Below are positions 1-5,488 of a DNA stretch of 5,860 nucleotides, in pieces (position 1 is the stretch's first letter; every line of letters begins with the position of its first letter). Both the position numbers and the translations under genes were made by a program. Source of the DNA: Treponema sp. (lineage in GTDB: Bacteria; Spirochaetota; Spirochaetia; Treponematales; Breznakiellaceae); contig WQWD01000158.1 in the NCBI GenBank assembly GCA_009785545.1, positions 1 to 5,860 on the forward strand. The letters run 5' to 3'. The notes under the pieces were generated by a model. It worked only from the letters and a program-made list of their open reading frames with translations, had not been told where the DNA came from and ran no database searches.

Positions 1-2295
1 AACAAATTCGACATGAGGGCTTGCAGGTCTCTGAAAGGTTATGGACAAACTTCCTGTTCTATCTTTCCATGAATCTGAAGAATGTAAAGATACAGTATGC
101 GGTCTCATATCTCGCTGCGATAAATCGAAAACTACAGGGCCTCTTTGAAGACTTCCAGAACGCTGCATATCCCATATATCAAACCCAAAAGATGTATAAG
201 TTGTACCGCTGATATTATCAGTTACAGTTCTGTTAAAAGACATTCCCAGTTCAGGGTTAGTTATAATCATCGCTTCACTGAAACGAATAAGAGCTTCAGT
301 AAATGTTATCCCTGCAATTTCGTTTAACGCTGCGTCTATTGATTCAATGCCAGCATAATTATTTAAAGCTATTTCTTTTAGAAGCTCAACTCCGCCGTGA
401 TTGCGTAAAAGATAAGCGCCGAATGCATATTTTGTCGAGTAAGAAGTCCAGCTTGATCGATTGTTGATTCCCCATTCTGTAAAACCTTCGGTAAAATAGC
501 GCGCAAGAAAATCAGGCATTGCGGATTGTATCATGTGCTGTTCATGTGTATGGGGAATATTTATCAATTTTGCGATTACATCCTGCGCCATCGTAGAAAG
601 CATTTCATTAAACCATGTAGGTGATACCAAACCTCTTTCTATAAATTTTTCGTTAAAGTGTATCATGTGCTGCAGCTCATGGGTCAAGGTGTCAAAAGCA
701 ACCAAAGGTCTGTTTCTTACCACACCTGCATCAATGTAAAAAATTTCCGCTTCGTTTGACCTTAAGCCTTGCCAAGGATCAGGGTAATGATCTTTATTCC
801 AGAAAAAACCTGCTACTCCGCCGCCAATATGATAAACAAGTATCTGTATTTTGGGATCGCCGTCAACACCGCCTGCGTTTGGATGACCCGGTCTTCCGCC
901 GTACTCAAATCCAAAAATGTTTGTCATAGCCGGGTAAATAATATCAAATTTGTCAGATAATGTTTGTGCCTCGCTGGTATTTATCGAAGAATCAATTACC
1001 CAAATATTGCCGTGTGTTCCTGTTGCCAATAATTCTGCTTGTCTTTGTGAAAAACTTGGAGTAACAGCCCCCATATCATTAACTACCCAAAAGTTTCTTT
1101 TGTCGCCGACTTCAGGCGGTTCAAAATTAAGCGCTCTCGAAGGTCTTGGAGGAATTGGCGTGGGCGGGAACAAAAGTTCTTCCCCGGGCGGACGTCCCAT
1201 TCTGAAAGTTTCTTTTTCCGGCAAGTCTGTAAGCCTTAATGGCTGGTGTGTTTCAGTTAAATTAATGTTTACGTCTAAAACACGGCCTGTACTGCTTGCT
1301 GTTACAATCGAGTTAGAAGTATTTACTTTAACCAGAAAAATGTCATGGTTATTCAGGTTATCCAAATTTATTATTGTTGGCTGTCCATCTGTAAAACTTA
1401 CCCTTGTGACCCATTGATTAAAAGGACCAACTTCTGCAACTGTCATTGGAATTTCCAAAACAAAGTCAGTTCCGTTTGCTGTTCCATCGGTTACTTTTGC
1501 GGTAACGGTTACAGTTCCGCTTGCTGCCGTGTGCAGTGTATTACCAACGATATTTGCGCCTGTAAGACCTGCATCTTGAACGCTCCATATAATTGTTGTG
1601 TTAGTTGCATTAGCCGGAGCCGCAATCCCGGTCAATGTCAGGGGTATCCCGGCTGTTGCCGATAATTGTACTCCGCTTATTCCGGTTACCGCACGAATGA
1701 TCGCCGGTGTAGGTTCGCTGATACGCTCTCCTGAGTGTCCGGCACGAGTTACTCTTACAGAAAGGCTTGAGCCAAAATCAGTAGAACCTACAAAAAAATT
1801 GTCACGGTTAGTGCCGCTTATGTTGATTCCATTCCGCATCCATTGATAAGTGATCGTTCCGCTGCCGCCAAGATCATCGATATTTACTGTAAGAGTATTT
1901 CCAACACTGGCGAATCCTTCTATTGTTATTGTTCCTTCCAGACGGGGAAGGTTGATTGTCCCTGCAGGTTCGCTGGTACGATAACCCAAATAGCCGTCTC
2001 GGTTTACTCTGACTGTGATGACTCTGTTTACATCTCCGGCTTGCACTTCGTATTGTTTGCCTGTTTCGCCGCTGATGTCATTTCCATCACGTATCCACTG
2101 AAAGAAAATCTCCCCTCTGCCGTCAAGCTCATCGGTATTTGCCGTGAGTGTTTGCCCGACATAAGGGTCGCCTGTTACAGTTACAACCCCGGAAAGAACC
2201 GGAACCTGTGGCAGCTCTTCTTCGGGACAAGCTGTAAAAGCAAAAACGATTATAACAAAAATACTGAATATTTTAAGAAAAGTCATTTTATTCAT
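1..2295 (-). CDS. M30-type zinc metallopeptidase lipoprotein with two Ig-like repeats (partial, 3' end off window)
   Basis: The frame is open from the ATG at 2295 to the window edge (765 codons, no stop). By alignment with the upstream paralogue only about four residues and the stop are missing. Residues 1-23 are a basic, hydrophobic signal ending in FTAC, so Cys23 is the likely lipidated residue. Two gapless 85-residue Ig-like repeats follow (about 33-117 and 118-202), then a different Ig-like domain (about 204-290) ending in a TVTVTAKV strand. A linker with the motif MGRPPGEE and a proline-rich stretch leads to the peptidase domain, with GDKRNFWV, FGFEYGGRPGHP and the zinc motif HELQH at 539-543. 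Glu564 in WFNEM is the candidate third ligand. The architecture resembles M30 (hyicolysin-type) peptidases; the natural substrate is unknown. The protein is expected to be anchored to a membrane by lipid and to act outside the cytoplasm. The start lies 4 nt after the upstream stop and has no clear Shine-Dalgarno, which suggests translational coupling. Confidence 0.88.
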   Translation of the reverse strand, partial: MNKMTFLKIFSIFVIIVFAFTACPEEELPQVPVLSGVVTVTGDPYVGQTLTANTDELDGRGEIFFQWIRDGNDISGETGKQYEVQAGDVNRVITVRVNRDGYLGYRTSEPAGTINLPRLEGTITIEGFASVGNTLTVNIDDLGGSGTITYQWMRNGINISGTNRDNFFVGSTDFGSSLSVRVTRAGHSGERISEPTPAIIRAVTGISGVQLSATAGIPLTLTGIAAPANATNTTIIWSVQDAGLTGANIVGNTLHTAASGTVTVTAKVTDGTANGTDFVLEIPMTVAEVGPFNQWVTRVSFTDGQPTIINLDNLNNHDIFLVKVNTSNSIVTASSTGRVLDVNINLTETHQPLRLTDLPEKETFRMGRPPGEELLFPPTPIPPRPSRALNFEPPEVGDKRNFWVVNDMGAVTPSFSQRQAELLATGTHGNIWVIDSSINTSEAQTLSDKFDIIYPAMTNIFGFEYGGRPGHPNAGGVDGDPKIQILVYHIGGGVAGFFWNKDHYPDPWQGLRSNEAEIFYIDAGVVRNRPLVAFDTLTHELQHMIHFNEKFIERGLVSPTWFNEMLSTMAQDVIAKLINIPHTHEQHMIQSAMPDFLARYFTEGFTEWGINNRSSWTSYSTKYAFGAYLLRNHGGVELLKEIALNNYAGIESIDAALNEIAGITFTEALIRFSEAMIITNPELGMSFNRTVTDNISGTTYTSFGFDIWDMQRSGSLQRGPVVFDLSQRDMRPHTVSLHSSDSWKDRTGSLSITFQRPASPHVEFV
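1690..2199 (-). repeat. Two tandem 85-codon Ig-like repeats inside the downstream M30 gene
   Basis: Residues 33-117 and 118-202 align without any gap at a period of 85 residues (255 nt). Conserved positions shared by both include V46/V131 (VGxTLT), QW at 66-67/151-152, R96/R181 (VRVxR) and SEP at 108-110/193-195. The second copy is more like the single copy in the upstream paralogue (GSGTITYQWMR in both) than like the first copy (GRGEIFFQWIR). I read these as cell-surface spacer or adhesion Ig folds; no binding partner can be inferred. Confidence 0.85.
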
Positions 2296-2299
2296 ATTT

Positions 2300-4462
2300 T
2301 TATCGTGCCATCAATACAAACACAATATTAGGGTTTGTGGGTCTTTGCAGAGTTACGGTATGGCTTCCGTAAAGATTTTTCCAAACGTCTGCCGAATGGA
2401 TATTAACGGAATGTTGTCTTATCGCCCTTTGGGTTAAATCAAAAATTGTTGGCCCGGTTTGGTCAAGAGTCCTGCCTTGCGTATCTCTGCCGTGCATTTC
2501 CCATATATCAAAGGCATGAGAAGTATATGTCCATTCTCCTATAGTGCGTGTAACTGTGTTGTCAAACGTTTTGACGCCGGGCGGCACATTTTCTCCGCTG
2601 AAAATAAAGCTTTCAGAAAATCGGATAAGCGCTTCGTTAAAGGTTAAACCGGGCTCAAGTTCGTTCAGTGCCTCTGAAATTGAGCTGATATCGTTAGAAC
2701 TATTGTTTGCAATGTTTCTTAAAAGTTCCGCACCGCCAAAATTACGCAAAAGGAAAGCGCCAAAAGCGTATTTTGTTGCGTAAGATAACCAAGTTGCAAC
2801 AGGGATTCCCATTGGATTAGGAGTTCCCCATTCTGTTAAACCTTCATTAGCGTAATTTACGATAAAAGAAGGCATAGCTGCTTGTACTATATGATCTCTG
2901 TGTGCAATCGGGGTTCCAACTAAATCGGCAATTATACATTGCGCCATCATGGAAAGCATTTCATTAAACCATGATGCGGAAAATTGAAGGTTTCTTTCCA
3001 AACGTTTTTCGTTAAAATGGATCATGTGCTGTAACTCATGAGTGAGGGTTTCAAGCGCATAATACGGTCTACTCATTACAAGGTTGGCATCAATATAAAA
3101 TATTTCCGCTTGATTTGATCTTAAATTTGCGGGGCCGGGAGCCGGATTATGGTCTTTGCTCCAGAAAAATCCTGCGATACCGCCGCCAATATCATAAACA
3201 AGTATTTGTACTTTTGGGTCGCTATCTCTGCCTCCCGGATAAGATGGATGTCCGGGTCTCCCGCCGTATTCAAAACCAAAAATGTTAGTTGTGGCAGGGT
3301 ATATTATGTCGAACTTTTCAGCAAGGAAATCCGCTCTTTCTTGCGTTATCAGCGGTGTTATGTCCAGTGGATTATGGTTTGAATCATACGATGTGTACAT
3401 TACCCAAATATTGCCGTGTTCTCCGGTTGCCATTAAAACAGCCTCTCTCGATACAAATGAACGAGAGTTGACACGGGGGAACTCTACCCAAAAATCCCTT
3501 GTGTCGCCGACATCAGGAGCTATAAATTCAGAACGAACACGGGCTAACGCTATTTCATCGGCAAGGAGAGTAGGATCAAACAGGCAGCCTTCCTCCGGCG
3601 GCCGTCCCATTATGGGGCGTTCTTCCTCAATTGTTCTGATAATCGGCGAATGTGAAAAATTTTCGGTTAAAGTTGGAACTACGTTCAGAACGTTTCCCGT
3701 ATTTTGTGCGTTCACTTGAGATGTAGATATATTAATTTTAGCCAAATAAATATTTTGCCCTTGTAAATTGTGCAAATGAATGGTTTCTGTAGGCGCTGTA
3801 AAGTTTACCCTCGTAACCCATTGGTCAAAATCACCGATTTCTAATACAGTTATCGTAAAATCTTGATAAAAATCAACTTTTTCAGCCAGCCCATCGGGTA
3901 CCGTTGCGGTAACGGTTACTGTTCCTGTCGAGGTTGTACTTAGTATGTTGTCTTTGATTACAGCACCTGTGGTTCCGGCATCTTTGACGTTCCAATATAT
4001 TGTTCTGTTGTTGGCGTTTTCCGGCACAGAGGTTCCTGATAATGTTTGCGAAATTCCTACCGTAGCAAATTGTGTTCCTCCGGTGATTCCGCTCACAGGG
4101 CGAATGATGACGGTTGTCGGCTCTGAGACACGTTCGCCCGTACTGCAGGAGCGGCTTACCCTTACAGAGATCGTTGAGTCTAGGTCGATATTTCGTGTAA
4201 AGTAGACGCTGCTGGTAGCTCCCGTAATATTTTCCCCATCCCGCATCCATTGATAGGTGATCGTTCCGCTGCCGCTTAAAGCTTCAGTATTCGCAGTGAG
4301 CTCCTGCCCCAAACCGGCAATTCCTGTAATGCTTACAGTCCCGGTTAGTGCCGATGTTCCGGGAATGACCGGTTCTTCGTCAGCCTCTTTACACGCTGTT
4401 GCCGCAAAACCTATTACTGCCGCAATCACGGCAATACCAATGATTTTTTTAATCTTTTTCAT
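2300..4462 (-). CDS. M30-type zinc metallopeptidase lipoprotein with one Ig-like repeat (complete, 720 aa)
   Basis: This is the first gene of the minus-strand operon and the paralogue of the next one. I chose the ATG at 4462 because it begins a lipoprotein signal (MKKIKK, hydrophobic core, ATAC with Cys24) and has AAGGA 9 nt upstream; the open frame extends 93 codons further but overlaps the divergent gene. Domains: Ig-like repeat at about 38-122 (VRVSR and SEP motifs), a second Ig-like domain at about 124-206 (TVTVTATV), a beta-rich linker region with MGRPPEEG and GDTRDFWV, then the peptidase domain with FGFEYGGRPGHP and HELQH at 475-479. Glu501 in WFNEM is the candidate third zinc ligand. 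The HEXXH motif and its surroundings (THELQHMIHFNEK) are identical to those of the paralogue. Membership of the M30 (hyicolysin) group is inferred from architecture and motif; the substrate is not known. One oddity is Cys106, where both repeats of the paralogue have Gly. Confidence 0.9.
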   Translation of the reverse strand: MKKIKKIIGIAVIAAVIGFAATACKEADEEPVIPGTSALTGTVSITGIAGLGQELTANTEALSGSGTITYQWMRDGENITGATSSVYFTRNIDLDSTISVRVSRSCSTGERVSEPTTVIIRPVSGITGGTQFATVGISQTLSGTSVPENANNRTIYWNVKDAGTTGAVIKDNILSTTSTGTVTVTATVPDGLAEKVDFYQDFTITVLEIGDFDQWVTRVNFTAPTETIHLHNLQGQNIYLAKINISTSQVNAQNTGNVLNVVPTLTENFSHSPIIRTIEEERPIMGRPPEEGCLFDPTLLADEIALARVRSEFIAPDVGDTRDFWVEFPRVNSRSFVSREAVLMATGEHGNIWVMYTSYDSNHNPLDITPLITQERADFLAEKFDIIYPATTNIFGFEYGGRPGHPSYPGGRDSDPKVQILVYDIGGGIAGFFWSKDHNPAPGPANLRSNQAEIFYIDANLVMSRPYYALETLTHELQHMIHFNEKRLERNLQFSASWFNEMLSMMAQCIIADLVGTPIAHRDHIVQAAMPSFIVNYANEGLTEWGTPNPMGIPVATWLSYATKYAFGAFLLRNFGGAELLRNIANNSSNDISSISEALNELEPGLTFNEALIRFSESFIFSGENVPPGVKTFDNTVTRTIGEWTYTSHAFDIWEMHGRDTQGRTLDQTGPTIFDLTQRAIRQHSVNIHSADVWKNLYGSHTVTLQRPTNPNIVFVLMAR
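4097..4351 (-). repeat. Single 85-codon Ig-like repeat in the upstream M30 gene
   Basis: Residues 38-122 line up gaplessly with each of the two repeats of the downstream paralogue. At DNA level 4241-4275 matches 1834-1868 at 34 of 35 positions, covering the GSGTITYQWMR strand, so the match is to the second, domain-proximal copy of the paralogue. This identifies the first repeat of the downstream gene as the extra one. Confidence 0.8.
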
Positions 4463-4470
4463 AAGGAATT

Positions 4471-4477
4471 TCCTTTT
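4471..4477 (-). promoter_or_regulatory. Ribosome binding site of the first M30 gene
   Basis: On the minus strand AAAAGGA lies upstream of the ATG at 4462, with 9 nt between AAGGA and the start. It decides in favour of this start over upstream in-frame methionines. The site sits inside a short dyad (AAGGAA-T-TTCCTT, 4463-4475), so some base pairing over the ribosome site is conceivable. Confidence 0.6.
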
Positions 4478-4480
4478 ATA

Positions 4481-4579
4481 CCGAAGTTTTCCAAAAACTC
4501 CATTAGTTTTTTGGAATGCCTCACCTTCTAATATAAGGATTTTCTCAAAAAAATCCAATGTAGTTTTCGGAAACTTCCT
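4481..4579. repeat. Cluster of AGTTTT-type inverted repeats in the operon leader
   Basis: Three related units occur within 100 bp: AGTTTT-CCA-AAAACT at 4485-4499 (6-bp stem, 3-nt loop), AGTTTTTTGGAA at 4505-4516, and AGTTT-TCGG-AAACT at 4562-4575. The outer units are also inverted copies of each other: 4482-4499 against the reverse complement of 4562-4578, with one gap and a few mismatches. The second unit can pair with TTCCAAAAACT at 4489-4499. A further hairpin, GGATTTT/AAAATCC, lies at 4537-4556. The cluster falls inside the predicted 5' leader of the M30 transcript. Its role is unknown; it could be a repetitive extragenic palindrome or an RNA structure in the leader. Confidence 0.55.
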
Positions 4580-4607
4580 TATAAGAGTCCGCTGTAAAGA
4601 GTTGCAA
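4578..4607 (-). promoter_or_regulatory. Candidate promoter of the M30 operon
   Basis: On the minus strand a -35 element TTGCAA (4607-4602, 4 of 6 to consensus) is followed after 18 bp by TATAAG (4583-4578, 5 of 6). This predicts a transcript starting near 4571 and a leader of about 110 nt before the ATG at 4462. It is the best sigma70-like pair I found upstream of the gene, but the -35 is weak. Confidence 0.45.
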
Positions 4608-4642
4608 AAATATTCATTTTTTTTGTAAGAAAATTTCATATG

Positions 4643-4670
4643 TTGACATAAAAGTGAATTATGATAAAAT
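4643..4670 (+). promoter_or_regulatory. Promoter of the MNT/HEPN module
   Basis: A perfect TTGACA (4643-4648) is followed after 16 bp by TAAAAT (4665-4670, 5 of 6 to TATAAT). The expected transcription start, about 7 nt after the -10, coincides with the ATG at 4677. A TATGT-TG-ACATA dyad (4639-4650) covers the -35 element and is a possible operator for autoregulation, though short. Confidence 0.7.
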
Positions 4671-4676
4671 GAAAAT

Positions 4677-4973
4677 ATGGATACATATGAAATCCCTGAA
4701 AAATACCAAAATGACATACAAAAAGCCACATATTTGCTCAAGAATGAAGGTTGTAAGGATGTTTTTTTGTTTGGATCATTGGCTACAGGAAAATTTCATC
4801 AAAATTCAGATATAGATATTGGTATTACTGGCTTAAATCCCAAAAAATTTTTTAGAGTATCTGCCTCCTTGGATAAGGAATTGTCAAATAGGGTCGATCT
4901 TGTTGATTTTGATTTACGGCATGATTTTTATGTTCTTTTAGATTCATTAGGAGAGGTGATTAAACTTGGATAA
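4677..4973 (+). CDS. MNT-domain nucleotidyltransferase, MntA-like antitoxin (98 aa)
   Basis: A minimal nucleotidyltransferase of the polymerase-beta fold. The diagnostic GSX10DXD motif is complete: Gly33-Ser34, then ten residues, then Asp45-Ile-Asp47. A third acidic position is supplied by RVDLVDFD (Asp74, or Asp77). The length of about 100 aa is normal for the family. In characterised HepT/MntA systems such a protein neutralises the partner HEPN RNase by adding AMP units to a tyrosine in the toxin's RX4HXY motif; the same role is inferred here from the neighbour. An in-frame TAA at 4665-4667 lies just upstream, and no other start lies between it and the ATG at 4677, so the start is firm. There is no Shine-Dalgarno and the -10 element ends 6 nt before the ATG, so the message may be leaderless. 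The gene overlaps the following HEPN gene by 8 nt and is AT-rich compared with the peptidase genes. Confidence 0.9.
   Translation: MDTYEIPEKYQNDIQKATYLLKNEGCKDVFLFGSLATGKFHQNSDIDIGITGLNPKKFFRVSASLDKELSNRVDLVDFDLRHDFYVLLDSLGEVIKLG
4949..4960 (+). promoter_or_regulatory. Strong Shine-Dalgarno that fixes the TTG start of the HEPN gene
   Basis: AGGAGAGGTGAT lies within the end of the MNT gene and contains GAGGTGAT, an eight-base match to the usual anti-Shine-Dalgarno complement. It is 5 nt from the TTG at 4966. The next in-frame ATG lies more than 40 codons downstream, after conserved HEPN sequence, so TTG is the likely start. Confidence 0.8.
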
Positions 4974-5418
4974 TGCATTAAAGAAAAAGATATCATATGA
5001 AATTTCACAAATAGATAAATTAATTGGTGATGCTAAACCATTATTTGATTTATGCAAACTGAAGAAACCTGATTTCATCGAAATTTCCGCAGCGTCAATG
5101 GTATTACATTCATTTTATAACGGCATAGAAAATATTCTAATTTTGATAATAAAACAGTATGACGGACAATTACCAAATAGTAATAAATGGCATATGGAAT
5201 TATTGGATAAGGCATTTGTTTCTAATGAAAAAAGAAAACAAATATTTGAAAATGCTTTGCAAGAAACAATCGAAGAATATATGAAATTTAGACATTTTGT
5301 AAGACATGCTTATGGATTTCAGCTTGAATGGGATCGGATGGAAGATTTAATGATGGGAATTTATGATTTCTGGAAAAACATTAAAGATAATTTAAATAAT
5401 TTTATGGAAATTAACTAA
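4966..5418 (+). CDS. HEPN-domain RNase, HepT-like toxin (150 aa)
   Basis: A small, all-helical HEPN protein. The catalytic motif is RHFVRHAY: Arg109-X4-His114-X-Tyr116, exactly the RX4HXY pattern of HepT toxins, in which Arg and His form the RNase site and the Tyr is the target of AMPylation by MntA. The helix around residues 47-58 (LHSFYNGIENIL) and the context FRHFVRHAYG resemble the HepT-like subgroup of short HEPN proteins. It is probably a cytoplasmic RNase, active as a dimer, held inactive by the MNT protein encoded immediately upstream. The gene starts with TTG, overlaps the antitoxin by 8 nt and has a much better ribosome site than the antitoxin. The order (antitoxin first) is the reverse of the Shewanella HepT/MntA operon as I recall it. 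The motif is intact, so the toxin is predicted to be functional. The RNA target cannot be deduced. Confidence 0.88.
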   Translation: MDNALKKKISYEISQIDKLIGDAKPLFDLCKLKKPDFIEISAASMVLHSFYNGIENILILIIKQYDGQLPNSNKWHMELLDKAFVSNEKRKQIFENALQETIEEYMKFRHFVRHAYGFQLEWDRMEDLMMGIYDFWKNIKDNLNNFMEIN

Positions 5419-5439
5419 AACAAAAAATTAAAAAAGATA

Positions 5440-5468
5440 TTGACAGCTAATAAATTTGAACTAATAAT
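5440..5468 (+). promoter_or_regulatory. Promoter of the exported-protein gene at the right edge
   Basis: TTGACA (5440-5445, perfect) is followed after 17 bp by AATAAT (5463-5468, 5 of 6). It lies in the 70-bp gap after the HEPN gene, so the downstream gene is probably transcribed on its own. No hairpin terminator separates it from the HEPN gene, so read-through is possible. Confidence 0.65.
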
Positions 5469-5475
5469 AATATGT

Positions 5476-5481
5476 GAAGGA
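5476..5481 (+). promoter_or_regulatory. Ribosome binding site of the exported-protein gene
   Basis: GAAGGA ends 7 nt before the ATG at 5489, a standard distance, and supports this start. Confidence 0.7.
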
Positions 5482-5488
5482 TTTATAC

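Noticed and set aside
1..2295. Possible pseudogene or frameshift in the downstream M30 gene, because no complete frame is seen there
   Set aside because: I translated the minus strand in 60-base steps throughout and found one uninterrupted frame. It merely lacks its stop because the window ends a few codons too early.
533..2331. Several plus-strand open frames of 60-160 codons opposite the downstream M30 gene
   Set aside because: They are antisense shadows of a clean, domain-bearing minus-strand gene. They show no domain or signal and their cysteine- and serine-rich composition fits reverse-frame translation.
4602..4624. An A-run/T-run sequence (GCAAAAATATTCATTTTTTTT) as a rho-independent terminator
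   Set aside because: The possible stem is only A-T pairs with no GC-rich part, and it lies in a divergent promoter region where no gene ends.
2459..4628. Plus-strand open frames opposite the upstream M30 gene, and a minus-strand frame at 3882-4250
   Set aside because: All overlap the 720-residue peptidase gene in other frames and have low-complexity or arginine-rich shadow composition without recognisable features.
4463..4741. A 93-codon upstream extension of the first M30 gene's open frame
   Set aside because: It runs through the hairpin cluster and promoters and overlaps the divergent MNT gene. It lacks protein-like character, and the true start at 4462 begins a lipoprotein signal with its own ribosome site.
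5419..5440. A terminator after the HEPN gene
   Set aside because: The stretch is A-rich but holds no inverted repeat able to form a stable stem.
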